Source: a virus. Taken from it: 49,289 nucleotides of DNA. The position numbers and the translations under genes are program-made. Below are positions 38,828-47,137 of the stretch, one piece after another. The stretch covers positions 1-49,289 of IMG/VR virus record IMGVR_UViG_3300031952_000026; one strand, 5' to 3'. The notes below the pieces were generated by a model. That model made no database searches. It was not told the DNA's origin and was given only the letters and a program-made list of their open reading frames with translations. Position 1 is the first letter of the stretch; every line of letters starts with the position of its first letter.

Positions 38828-40374
38828 TGGCAGTTGTAAATATACCTACTTCAAGAAAAGAAATATCAGATAGAATAGCAAGCGATGTTAAATCACGCTT
38901 ACCAGATAGCGATCCTTTTTTGCAAAATAGCTATTTGCAATCTTTAATTTTTGGTATTGCTGGTCGTGATTATGATATTTACCAAAAAATCAATATCATG
39001 ATTAAGCAATTTTTCCCAGATACTTCAGAAGATGATTTTATCCAAAGATGGGGTGGTATTTATGGACTTTCAAGAAACCCAGCAACACAAAGTAAGGGCT
39101 TAGTTACATTTAGCGGTCTAGCAACAACTATTATTGCTAATGGAACTTTATTGCAAAATTCATCAGGTATTCAATATACTACCCAAACTGACGCAACTAT
39201 TTCAACAAATAATTTAGTAATATCTTCAATTTCAAGAAGTGGTTCAATAGTTACTGTTAATTTTAGTTCTGCTCATAATTTAGCAAGTGGAATAATTATT
39301 GATAATATCACTGGCGTTACTCCTGTAGATTTTAATACTACAAATCAATTAATTTTAGTTACTTCACCAACACAAATTCAATATACTCTAGCTGGAACTA
39401 TTGGCGCAGGAAGTGGTGGTAATGCTCAATGGACTACTGCAAGCGTAGAAGTTAAATCTGTAACAAGTGGGGCTATTACTCAAGTTGGAAATGGAGGTTC
39501 ATTAAATCTAACAACACCAATTTCTGGATCTAATAATACTGTCTTTGTACAATTTACTCAAATTGGAGGTGGCACAGATGTTGAAAACAATACTGATTAT
39601 TTAGCAAGAATTTTAGATAGAATACAAAATCCTTTTTCATTTTTTAATAAAAATGCTATAGCTTTAGAAGCTAAAAAAGTAAGTGGTGTTACAAGAGTCT
39701 TTGTATTTTCACCAGATAATGTCTCATCTTCAAAACCTATAGTTTCAATTACAAGAGTTGGTCAGATTGCTACTGTAAATAGTTTAACTCATGGTTTAGC
39801 AGATGGATCATTTATTACAATTACTGGAGCAGTACAGCCAGAATATAATGTTACCCAAAAAAGAGTAATTGTAATTGATTTAAATAATTTTGCTTTTGTC
39901 ATCAATGGATCACCAGTTTCGCCAGCAACAGGAACTATTTCATTTTCATACTCTTTTGTTGAATTAGGACAAGTTAGGGTTTATCCATTACGCGATAAAG
40001 ATGATTCTATTATACCAACTGCAGAAGAAATAAACGATATTAAAAATCAAATTTTAAATATTTTACCAGCCCATATGGCAGCTTCTGATTTAATAGTTCA
40101 AGCGCCAACTGCCAAGCCAATTAACTTCTTATTTAGCTCATTGAGTCCAAATAATTCAACTATGCAAACAGCCATTAATAGTGCAATAGATGGTTATTTC
40201 AGGAGTGCTAATCAAGTCGGTGTTACGGTTAAATTAAATAGTTTGCAAGGCTTAATCAATGATGTTATAGATGGAAGCGGTGCAAGCCCTATTTATACCC
40301 TATCATCGCCTTCTGTCGATACTGTAATGGCAGTTGATGAAATAGGAACAAAAGGAACTATAACTTATCCGTAA
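38827..40374 (+). CDS. Baseplate J-like protein (Mu gp47) with inserted beta modules
   Basis: 515 residues from MAVVNIPTSRKEISDRIASDVKSRLP. GGGTDVENNTDYLARILDRIQNPF and the C-terminal GQVRVYPLRDKDDSIIPTAEEINDIKNQILNILPAHM block identify baseplate J. Two inserted modules (about SSISRSGSIVTVNFSSAHNLASG and VSITRVGQIATVNSLTHGLADG...SPVSPATGTISF) match those in the tail terminator gene. I chose the ATG overlapping the previous stop. Confidence 0.88.
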   Translation: MAVVNIPTSRKEISDRIASDVKSRLPDSDPFLQNSYLQSLIFGIAGRDYDIYQKINIMIKQFFPDTSEDDFIQRWGGIYGLSRNPATQSKGLVTFSGLATTIIANGTLLQNSSGIQYTTQTDATISTNNLVISSISRSGSIVTVNFSSAHNLASGIIIDNITGVTPVDFNTTNQLILVTSPTQIQYTLAGTIGAGSGGNAQWTTASVEVKSVTSGAITQVGNGGSLNLTTPISGSNNTVFVQFTQIGGGTDVENNTDYLARILDRIQNPFSFFNKNAIALEAKKVSGVTRVFVFSPDNVSSSKPIVSITRVGQIATVNSLTHGLADGSFITITGAVQPEYNVTQKRVIVIDLNNFAFVINGSPVSPATGTISFSYSFVELGQVRVYPLRDKDDSIIPTAEEINDIKNQILNILPAHMAASDLIVQAPTAKPINFLFSSLSPNNSTMQTAINSAIDGYFRSANQVGVTVKLNSLQGLINDVIDGSGASPIYTLSSPSVDTVMAVDEIGTKGTITYP

Positions 40375-40375
40375 T

Positions 40376-40978
40376 ATGAATAACTTTAAAGCTCATACAG
40401 TAGAAGAGCAAGCAACGGCATTAGCTCAATATTTACCAAACGACAAATTATTCTCAGGTAAAAATATAGAAGGTGACAATCTTAGAAATTTACTTTTAGG
40501 TTTTGGTGTAGAAATTCAAAGAATAGATGAATTATTCCAAATAGTTTGGGATAATACAAATATTTTGACCACTAATGATGAAGATTTTATAAAACTTTGG
40601 GAAAGTGCTGTTAGAATACCAGATCATTGCGTTCCACTAGCTAAAACAATTGAAGAAAGAAAAGCTAATATTTTACTTAAATTAAGAAGTCTTGGAGTGC
40701 TAACTGCTCAAGATTTTATAAATCTTGGGAATTTATTAGGTTTTAATATAACTATAACGCCACTTTCTGATTTAAAATATCCACCTTATCCAGTACCATT
40801 TATACCAATTGGTGAAGGTTTTAGATTTGTTGCAATCGTAAAAGGCGATAATATCGTAACTGAATTTTATCCCCCTTATGATGTGCCATTTATCCCGATT
40901 AAATTAAATACAATAATTCAGTGTCTTTTTGATGAGTTAAAACCAGCAATGACGCGGTTTATTTACATGAATAATTGA
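40376..40978 (+). CDS. Mu gp48-like baseplate protein (DUF2313)
   Basis: 200 residues; HTVEEQATALAQYLPNDKLFSGKNIEGDNLRNLLLGFGVEIQRI and the long helix KTIEERKANILLKLRSLGVLTAQDFINLGNLLGF are the gp48/YmfQ family blocks. Links baseplate to fibres. Its TGA stop is part of the fourth late motif. Confidence 0.85.
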   Translation: MNNFKAHTVEEQATALAQYLPNDKLFSGKNIEGDNLRNLLLGFGVEIQRIDELFQIVWDNTNILTTNDEDFIKLWESAVRIPDHCVPLAKTIEERKANILLKLRSLGVLTAQDFINLGNLLGFNITITPLSDLKYPPYPVPFIPIGEGFRFVAIVKGDNIVTEFYPPYDVPFIPIKLNTIIQCLFDELKPAMTRFIYMNN

Positions 40979-40999
40979 TTCTTTTTTCACTTGCAATAG
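40975..40999 (+). promoter_or_regulatory. Late motif copy 4 (TTGAT-N8-CACTTGCAATAG)
   Basis: Overlaps the gp48 stop and precedes the fibre genes; N8 is TCTTTTTT as in copy 1. Confidence 0.72.
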
Positions 41000-41019
41000 A
41001 AAAAAATACTTTAATTATT

Positions 41020-41041
41020 AAAGTTGTTAATTAACAACTTT
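41020..41041. repeat. Perfect 22-bp palindrome before the fibre gene
   Basis: Arms AAAGTTGTTAA and TTAACAACTTT with no loop, followed by a T run, nine bases before the ATG at 41050. It could be a protein-binding site or a leader hairpin. Confidence 0.7.
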
Positions 41042-41049
41042 TTTAAAAA

Positions 41050-41871
41050 ATGTCAGGTAAAAATAGTACATTTCTAAATAATAATCCACCAACAGTAGAT
41101 GATATTTGGCTTAATATGGTTACAACCGAAGTTAAGAACTTTATCACAAACACAGGTCAAACTCCTACAGATGCAGATTTATTTCAAATAGCAAAAGGAG
41201 TTGCTAATGCTGCCTCAGTTTCAAATTTTTATACCGATTCAGGTACTACAAACTCTTATGTATTAACTCCAGTAACACCATTCAAAGCTCCAGATGCTTA
41301 CAGAAATGGAATGGAAATCAGATTTAGAGCTGGAAATGTTAATAACGGATCTTCAACTATTAATGTGGCTGGTTTAGGTATATTAAATATTAGACAATCA
41401 GATGGTGTAAATAATTTGATAGGAGGCGAAATTTTAACAACTGCAGATACTAGATTAAGATATAATGGAAGTGTTGCGATCTTAGAAAGTTTAAATGTAG
41501 CTCCAGCTTCACAAGGTGCAGTAAGCGCTGGAGTTGTTGCTGATAAATTTGTTGCTCCTAGCACGCTTGCTGGTTTATTCAATAACAGCTCCAGATTAAG
41601 CAATGGATATATAAGAATTCCAGTTAAAGTCGGGGGGGCTTTTGTTGAAATTATAGTTCAGTGGGGAACTTCAGCTGGTTCAAATACAATCCCATATACA
41701 ATCACATTTCCAAATTCAGCTCTTCAAGTTTATACAAATTTACTGTTAAATGGATCGCAAGGGACTATTACTTATAGTAGCGTAATTAATGGATCTATTA
41801 ATGCAGCAAATTTTCAATCCATTATAGATTCAGATAATTTAGTATTTAATTGGTTAGCAATAGGTTATTAA
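41050..41871 (+). CDS. Tail fibre protein, short
   Basis: 273 residues. N-terminus MSGKNSTFLNNNPPTVDDIWLN; central NGMEIRFRAGNVNNGSSTINVAGLGILNIRQSDG is a phage tail-fibre/collar motif; C-terminus IRIPVKVGGAFVEIIVQWGTS...YTITFPNSALQVY resembles fibre tips that bind the cell surface. First gene behind the fourth late motif. Confidence 0.72.
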   Translation: MSGKNSTFLNNNPPTVDDIWLNMVTTEVKNFITNTGQTPTDADLFQIAKGVANAASVSNFYTDSGTTNSYVLTPVTPFKAPDAYRNGMEIRFRAGNVNNGSSTINVAGLGILNIRQSDGVNNLIGGEILTTADTRLRYNGSVAILESLNVAPASQGAVSAGVVADKFVAPSTLAGLFNNSSRLSNGYIRIPVKVGGAFVEIIVQWGTSAGSNTIPYTITFPNSALQVYTNLLLNGSQGTITYSSVINGSINAANFQSIIDSDNLVFNWLAIGY

Positions 41872-41883
41872 TAAATAAAATTT

Positions 41884-42435
41884 ATGATAAAAATAAATTA
41901 CGATCAAACCACAACTTTAGTTTTAGGATATTATCCAGACTCAGTAAAATATAATTCAATACCAACGCCATATGTTGAAATTGAAGATAATGAGCAAATT
42001 CTTGATAAAACTATGTGCGTCAAAAATGGAGTTTATCAAGAGTTTATAAAACCAGACAGCGAATTATTAGCTCAAGCTAAATTAAATAAAATAGCTCAAC
42101 TCAACAAAAACAGATCAGACTATTGCTTAGAGCCAATTTTATATGATGGTAATTATTACGCAACAACTAGCAATGCACAAATTGCGATTACATATTATAT
42201 AGCTAGTTTAATTGATGATGCAAGTGCATTATATCCAAACTACCCAGACGGCGATAATATTTTATTAACTAGACAAGATTTTATAAATATTGCTTCGCTA
42301 ATTGAAAGTAAAGAAATGAGTTCAAGAGATTTGAGAAAAACTCGCACTGATGAAATTAATTCAATTGAAATTACTCCAGAAATAACTTACGAGCAAGCGA
42401 TGAAAGCTCTTAATAATATTGACATAACTTTTTAA
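41884..42435 (+). CDS. Fibre-associated protein (tail fibre assembly-like)
   Basis: 183 residues; LAQAKLNKIAQLNKNRSDYCLEPILYDGNYYATTSNAQ and the following helices resemble the DUF4376/tail fibre assembly class, which helps fibres trimerise. Position between two fibre genes agrees. Confidence 0.6.
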   Translation: MIKINYDQTTTLVLGYYPDSVKYNSIPTPYVEIEDNEQILDKTMCVKNGVYQEFIKPDSELLAQAKLNKIAQLNKNRSDYCLEPILYDGNYYATTSNAQIAITYYIASLIDDASALYPNYPDGDNILLTRQDFINIASLIESKEMSSRDLRKTRTDEINSIEITPEITYEQAMKALNNIDITF

Positions 42436-42593
42436 TGCTTAAAAACTTATTAATAGACTTATTAACAAATTTAAATATTGATTTACTTGCTGAATCTGAA
42501 CAAGTAGATGTTGGCGAATATTTACTTCTAGAAGACGGCGGGCATCTTCTTTTAGAAGATGGCGGAAAAATCTTACTTGAATTTTTAATTTAA
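42435..42593 (+). CDS. Small LLLEDGG-repeat protein (52 aa)
   Basis: Starts MLKNLLIDLLTNLNIDLL with an ATG overlapping the previous stop (TAATG). The second half has an eight-residue repeat, YLLLEDGG then HLLLEDGG then KILLEF, a pattern also seen in small proteins of other phages' fibre regions. Function unknown. Confidence 0.5.
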   Translation: MLKNLLIDLLTNLNIDLLAESEQVDVGEYLLLEDGGHLLLEDGGKILLEFLI

Positions 42594-42611
42594 TTTAAAT
42601 TTTAATAAAAA

Positions 42612-44063
42612 ATGGCAGATTCAAAAATTAGTCAACTTACCGATGGAGGTAAAGTACAAGTTACTGATCAAGTACCAGTTTCAAGAGGTGGTGAAAATAG
42701 AAGAGTTCAAGTTGGAGCTTTGGCAGCGTTGGATAGTCTTTCAAAAGCAGATGTAGGACTAGGAAATGTAAATAACACAAGCGATGCAAGTAAACCAGTT
42801 TCAACTGCAACACAAACAGCTCTAAATCTTAAAGCAAATCTTGCTTCACCAACATTTACAGGGACTGTTTCAGGAATAAGCAAGAATATGGTTGGTTTAG
42901 CGAATGTAGATAATACTTCTGATGCAAACAAACCAATTTCAACCGCAACACAAACAGCATTAAACGCGAAAGAACCTGCAAACGCATTTTTAGCGAAATT
43001 AAATGTAGCTCAACAATTTACAAAACAACACAGTTTTTTAGAAACCACTTTAGCAAGTGGAGTGCCAATTAATTGGGATCTTGATAACAATCAAAATGCA
43101 AGTATTATCTTAACTAGCAACTCTTATTTATTGCCAGTCAATATTAAAAATGGTGCTGATTATACGCTAACTGTTAAACAAGATGCGGTTGGATCAAGAG
43201 TAATATTATTTTCAAATTTATCTTTTAAATTTCCCAGCGGAGGAATTCCTGTTTTATCAACAACTCCAAACGCCACAGATGTGCTAAAATTTACAGCAAG
43301 CAATGGAGTTTTGCTAGTGACTAGTTTTGATAAAAATTTTATTTCAGAATCAAATCCTATTTCTAGCAGATCACCAGCATTTTGGATTAATGGTGAAAAT
43401 GTTATAATGTCTGGTTCTAATGTTACACAAGTAAACGACATGGGGACTCTTGGTTATAACTTAACAGCAGGCTCTGGAAATACAACAATATCAAATATTA
43501 ATGGCTTGCCCGCACTTGATTTTGGAACTACTGTAAAAACAAATATGCAACGCACAGGAGTCTTAGCTAGTGATATTAGCACTTTGAATGCAATGACAAT
43601 ATTTATCGTCCAAAAAATATTAGCTACAGGAAGCCAAAACTGGGCATTTAACTGGGATTCAACTTCTGGTCTTACGCCAAGCAATGATATATTAATTGGT
43701 TCACCAGATGCGGTTGCGGGCGCACAAAGAGCAAGATGGCTTTACGGTAATTTTTCTAATGCTACAGACAGTTTATTGGCTGATGTTACGAATATAAATG
43801 TTAATCCAAAAGTGCTTTGTTTTTTAAAAAGAAGCAATAACTTAGGCTCTATTTATGAAAACAACAATCTAGTTTTAAGCGGAACGATGAATGGCACAGT
43901 AACATTAACTGATTCTGGTACGCTATCAGTCGGGGCAGGAGAAAGTTTTTCTGGTCAATTTAAGGGGCTAATCGCTGAAGTTATTGTTTTTAAAACAACT
44001 CTACTTTCTGCTGATATTGCCGCTGTAAATCAGTATCTACAAAATAAATATAATATATTTTAA
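42612..44063 (+). CDS. Tail fibre protein with LamG-like C-terminus
   Basis: 483 residues. N-terminal SKISQLTDGGKVQVTDQVPVSRGGENRRV anchors to the tail in many fibres; two phage-fibre repeats follow (DVGLGNVNNTSDASKPVSTAT and VGLANVDNTSDANKPISTAT). The C-terminal 230 residues (PAFWINGENV... to FKGLIAEVIVFKTTLLSADIAAVNQYLQNKY) fit a concanavalin A/LamG sugar-binding fold. Probably the receptor-binding protein. Confidence 0.82.
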   Translation: MADSKISQLTDGGKVQVTDQVPVSRGGENRRVQVGALAALDSLSKADVGLGNVNNTSDASKPVSTATQTALNLKANLASPTFTGTVSGISKNMVGLANVDNTSDANKPISTATQTALNAKEPANAFLAKLNVAQQFTKQHSFLETTLASGVPINWDLDNNQNASIILTSNSYLLPVNIKNGADYTLTVKQDAVGSRVILFSNLSFKFPSGGIPVLSTTPNATDVLKFTASNGVLLVTSFDKNFISESNPISSRSPAFWINGENVIMSGSNVTQVNDMGTLGYNLTAGSGNTTISNINGLPALDFGTTVKTNMQRTGVLASDISTLNAMTIFIVQKILATGSQNWAFNWDSTSGLTPSNDILIGSPDAVAGAQRARWLYGNFSNATDSLLADVTNINVNPKVLCFLKRSNNLGSIYENNNLVLSGTMNGTVTLTDSGTLSVGAGESFSGQFKGLIAEVIVFKTTLLSADIAAVNQYLQNKYNIF

Positions 44064-44554
44064 TGTATATCCTTCTTTTTAAGCCAATTCCTAAAAAAAA
44101 TATATTTCTTATTTTGAAGTGGATAATTATGCTTTTTAGCTGGTCAAAATATAATCATGCGGGGGTATATTTTGAAAATAAAGTTTGTGAAATGAAAGGT
44201 CATGGTTTTCAAGAAATTGATTTAAAAAAATGTCTTGAAGAATCTAAATCAAAAATTCATGCGTATAAATTTATTAAAGAATTTGATGAAAGGAAATTAA
44301 AAACTTTAATTAAATCAATGTATTTTAAAAAATATGATGCGATTGGAGCCATGACATCAGAAGCGAGTTGGTTTTCATGGTTTTTTAAACCAAAAAAAGA
44401 TGCGGTTTTTTGTAATGAAATTATAACAATCTTTTTAAAAGATAACAACTACTTGCCAAAAGATTTTGATTCAAAACGCTATTCGCCACAAGAAGTTTTA
44501 AATAAAATGCTTCAACTTAAACTTGTTAATCCAGTTTACGAGGTTTGGAAATGA
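44063..44554 (+). CDS. Permuted NlpC/P60-like cysteine peptidase
   Basis: 163 residues. WSKYNHAGVYFENKVCEM places His 32 and AVFCNEIITIFL places Cys 117, the order (His before Cys) of permuted YiiX-like NlpC/P60 enzymes; YSPQEVLNKML matches the common end. It could cut cell-wall peptides or act on host lipids or proteins. Located between fibre and lysis genes. Confidence 0.65.
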   Translation: MYILLFKPIPKKNIFLILKWIIMLFSWSKYNHAGVYFENKVCEMKGHGFQEIDLKKCLEESKSKIHAYKFIKEFDERKLKTLIKSMYFKKYDAIGAMTSEASWFSWFFKPKKDAVFCNEIITIFLKDNNYLPKDFDSKRYSPQEVLNKMLQLKLVNPVYEVWK

Positions 44555-45273
44555 CTTTTTTAAATCTAATTTTAAGCATTTTAAAAGGATTTAGCCAGAT
44601 AAAAGATATTTTTCAGTTTCTTTCAAAGCACAAATGGTGGGCAGTATTGCTTGCCATCTCAATAATATCAACATCTTATTTTTCTTTAAAAATTATAAGT
44701 AAAAATAATCACAATGTGCCTTTTGATTCTAACACTAACTACGATAAAGTTACGACTTTTGTTGATAAAATTTTAAAAAAATGTGGGGATAAAACTGCAA
44801 TTTCTATTAGTTCTGTAAGACTTGATTATGATAAATCAAAAGATGCGTATTTGGGTAGTTTCTTTGTTGTTAGAGCTTGCGATTTAAAAGAAATTGATAA
44901 CGATTGTCTAGTTGATTTAAAAAATATTCAGCCGATATTTTATTCTAAAATTCAAGAAATTGATTTTAATTCCTATCAATTTTTATTAAGATTAGGAAAT
45001 CAATTTAATTCCGCTAGATTTTATCTAAGAGATCGTAATAATACTCAAGACCTGTCTTCTTTAGATAAATATTCCTCTATCAAATATATAGTAAAAAATA
45101 CAAATTGGGCTAGTCAACAAAGCTTATATTATTTGTGGGTTACTTCTATCATAAGCAACAATCATGTATTATATGTAATAACATATCTTTCTGGGACAGC
45201 CAATGAAAAGCCAGAATGCTCTGATCCTAATATTATCTTAAATAATATCAAATACTTCTTAACAGAACTATGA
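44551..45273 (+). CDS. Membrane-anchored protein of unknown function
   Basis: 241 residues; start chosen at the ATG overlapping the previous stop (ATGA). One transmembrane helix (WWAVLLAISIISTSYFSLKII, around residues 30-50), then a soluble domain of about 190 residues with four or five Cys, probably periplasmic. No family recognised; lysis or exclusion roles are possible. Confidence 0.55.
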   Translation: MTFLNLILSILKGFSQIKDIFQFLSKHKWWAVLLAISIISTSYFSLKIISKNNHNVPFDSNTNYDKVTTFVDKILKKCGDKTAISISSVRLDYDKSKDAYLGSFFVVRACDLKEIDNDCLVDLKNIQPIFYSKIQEIDFNSYQFLLRLGNQFNSARFYLRDRNNTQDLSSLDKYSSIKYIVKNTNWASQQSLYYLWVTSIISNNHVLYVITYLSGTANEKPECSDPNIILNNIKYFLTEL

Positions 45274-45521
45274 TTTATCAAATTTTATTAACTATATCTA
45301 TAATTACAATATTAACAATTATAATCTGGATTCCATTAAATATAAGAATTAAAAAAATTGAAGATAGTTTACAATCTATCAAACGACATGAAGAGCAGCA
45401 TTCAAAACAACAAGTAGCATTATTAGAGAAATTATTAAATATTTTGGAATTATCACACCCTAATATTTTTAATCAAATTACAGACGAGATTGATAAAGAA
45501 AATAATACTAATTGTAATTAA
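45270..45521 (+). CDS. Small membrane protein with coiled coil (83 aa)
   Basis: N-terminal helix YQILLTISIITILTIIIWIPL then a charged coiled coil (RIKKIEDSLQSIKRHEEQHSKQQ). Shape like an i-spanin or DUF2746-type protein, but clear spanins are encoded downstream. Confidence 0.55.
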   Translation: MIYQILLTISIITILTIIIWIPLNIRIKKIEDSLQSIKRHEEQHSKQQVALLEKLLNILELSHPNIFNQITDEIDKENNTNCN

Positions 45522-45527
45522 AAATAT

Positions 45528-45818
45528 ATGAAAATTTTAGAATTTTTTCAAGGAATCACTGGTGAAATGAGTTCAAAAAGATTAGGATATTTATCAACAA
45601 TTCCTTTTGTTTTAGTTGGTACAATCTGGATCTGTGGGAAATTAATAGAAAATGGCAAGCCTGAAATGGCAGTAGATGTTTGGAAATGTTTTTATATCTT
45701 TTCTGCAATTTTGGGTGGCTTTGTTTCTGCTGAATTAATTCCTACAATTCTGCTAGCAATTCGAGGTAAAATATTTGATACAAAAATATTAAAAGAAGAA
45801 GAAAGAAAAAATGATTAA
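45528..45818 (+). CDS. Holin candidate (96 aa)
   Basis: Two predicted helices (LSTIPFVLVGTIWICGKLI and CFYIFSAILGGFVSAELIPTILLAI) with a short loop and a basic/acidic tail (KILKEEERKND). MKILEFFQGITGEMSSKRL resembles the start of class II holin-like proteins in alphaproteobacterial phages. Would release or activate the downstream endolysin. Confidence 0.65.
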   Translation: MKILEFFQGITGEMSSKRLGYLSTIPFVLVGTIWICGKLIENGKPEMAVDVWKCFYIFSAILGGFVSAELIPTILLAIRGKIFDTKILKEEERKND

Positions 45819-45846
45819 AATAATTCTAAAAACTTGGCAATAACCC

Positions 45847-45916
45847 ACGCCTTTCTTTTAAGGTGTGCCGCAGTGATAAAGTTAGCAATAACTATGGATC
45901 TGCGGCTTTTATTTAT
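45847..45916 (+). terminator. Double hairpin after the holin gene
   Basis: First stem ACGCCTT/AAGGTGT (45847-45853/45860-45866); second GCCGCAG/CTGCGGC (45867-45873/45900-45906) enclosing an inner AGTTA/TAACT stem; then TTTTATTTATT. Probably the terminator of the late transcript, though three stacked stems could also be a structured RNA. Confidence 0.65.
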
Positions 45917-45982
45917 TGTAAATTAATTTTACTATTGTTATTATAAGACATAGCTATTCCTCAAAGGTTTTAGTTCAAATGG

Positions 45983-46068
45983 TGGTAGTTGAAAATTGTA
46001 AAATTTTTCTTATTTAAACATATAAAAAGTATGTATAAAAATTGTCTCCCCAGACAAATCAACTACCA
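45983..46068 (+). promoter_or_regulatory. Leader hairpins before the outer-membrane protein gene
   Basis: Outer inverted repeat TGGTAGTTGA (45983-45992)/TCAACTACCA (46059-46068) encloses an inner TTGTCT-CCCC-AGACAA hairpin (46042-46057). The right arm ends six bases before the ATG at 46075, where a ribosome-binding site would lie. Confidence 0.6.
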
Positions 46069-46074
46069 TTCAAA

Positions 46075-46623
46075 ATGATTAAAAAAACGATTTTAATTCT
46101 ATTTTTTCTAACCTCAACTGCAAACGCTGGAGTCACTAAGTTTGGAATTAGTTTTAATCAAGCTTTTGAAGACTACAAAAACTTTAAATTCACAGATCGT
46201 GCAAATTTTGAAGATAATTTTAAAACCCCAAGTTTTAATTTAACTCATTTTTATAAAAATGGGTTGGTTACTTCAATCAGTTCAAACAGATTAATCAATT
46301 ACAAATCTAAACGACAAGCGAAACAATCTGGTCAAGATTTTAGCTACGAACATCAATCTTTTGTTGATTTTATTTCACTTGGTTATAAAATTAAGAAAGT
46401 CACCGCTTCGCTAATTTTGGCTAATGTCAATGTAGAAAGTAGAGCTTACAATAAATACTTTGACGAAGACAGCAAAATATCGGCAATCGTTCCAGCTCTT
46501 AGTTTTAGCTATCAATTAAAAACATTTAAATCGGTTAATTTAGTTCCTTCACTTAGTTTCTATTCTAGTAGTGGCTTAGGAATTACTAGGGGTATTTCTG
46601 CTAATATTAACTTTATGTTTTAA
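46075..46623 (+). CDS. Outer-membrane beta-barrel protein
   Basis: 182 residues. MIKKTILILFFLTSTANA is a Sec signal peptide with ANA cleavage. The mature part alternates strands and turns (FGISFNQAF, FNLTHFYKNGLVTSISSN, FVDFISLGYKIKKVTASLIL, IVPALSFSYQL, LVPSLSFYSSSGLG) and ends ANINFMF, the terminal Phe typical for BAM-dependent barrels. About eight strands, OmpA/OmpX size. A phage-coded barrel could mask receptors or change adhesion. Confidence 0.7.
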   Translation: MIKKTILILFFLTSTANAGVTKFGISFNQAFEDYKNFKFTDRANFEDNFKTPSFNLTHFYKNGLVTSISSNRLINYKSKRQAKQSGQDFSYEHQSFVDFISLGYKIKKVTASLILANVNVESRAYNKYFDEDSKISAIVPALSFSYQLKTFKSVNLVPSLSFYSSSGLGITRGISANINFMF

Positions 46624-46625
46624 AT

Positions 46626-46892
46626 ATGAAATTAGAAGGTATTACAACAGTTATAATTATCGGGTTATTTCTTGCTGGCTTTACTTGGGCTGCTTATGAG
46701 TTAAAAGAAAAAGGCAGAAATATTGAAATTATTAAACAAGAAAAAATAGAAAAAAAAGTAAAAGATGAAATTATTACAACTAAAATTTATCAGCAAAAAC
46801 TTATCCACAAAACTAGCAACAGCACTAGCCCTAGCGACCGCACTAAATGGTTGCAGCTTATTTATAAAAAAGGAAATAGTAATCAAAACTGA
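46626..46892 (+). CDS. i-spanin candidate (Rz-like)
   Basis: 88 residues: N-terminal membrane helix (TTVIIIGLFLAGFTWAAY) and a periplasmic charged coil (LKEKGRNIEIIKQEKIEKKVKDEI). Encodes the o-spanin in another frame from 46765. With its partner it fuses inner and outer membranes in the last lysis step. Confidence 0.72.
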   Translation: MKLEGITTVIIIGLFLAGFTWAAYELKEKGRNIEIIKQEKIEKKVKDEIITTKIYQQKLIHKTSNSTSPSDRTKWLQLIYKKGNSNQN

Positions 46893-47070
46893 TTATTGCG
46901 AAAAGCACTCACGCCTGCCAGAAAATCAAGATATTGTTAATGACATTAATAAAATATCGCTAAGCCTATTTAATTATATTAAGATCAATGAAACAACTTT
47001 TACTTGCGACTGTCTTGAGTCAAAAGCAAGAGAAAAATGTTATAATGATTTTTTAGAACTTTATAATTAA
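46765..47070 (+). CDS. o-spanin candidate (Rz1-like lipoprotein), nested
   Basis: 101 residues, starting inside the i-spanin gene in another frame. STKLATALALATALNGC has a lipobox (L-N-G-C, Cys 30) for outer-membrane anchoring. The rest is small and Cys-containing. Nesting of Rz1 in Rz is the classic arrangement. Confidence 0.7.
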   Translation: MKLLQLKFISKNLSTKLATALALATALNGCSLFIKKEIVIKTDYCEKHSRLPENQDIVNDINKISLSLFNYIKINETTFTCDCLESKAREKCYNDFLELYN

Positions 47071-47074
47071 AAAA

Positions 47075-47137
47075 ATGGGCTACGATAGCGTTTATCAAGA
47101 AATAATTTTAGAATTACTTAAATATTTGGATGAATAA
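47075..47137 (+). CDS. Possible 20-residue peptide
   Basis: Reads MGYDSVYQEIILELLKYLDE, overlapping the start of the endolysin gene by eight bases. May exist only for translational coupling. Confidence 0.3.
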   Translation: MGYDSVYQEIILELLKYLDE

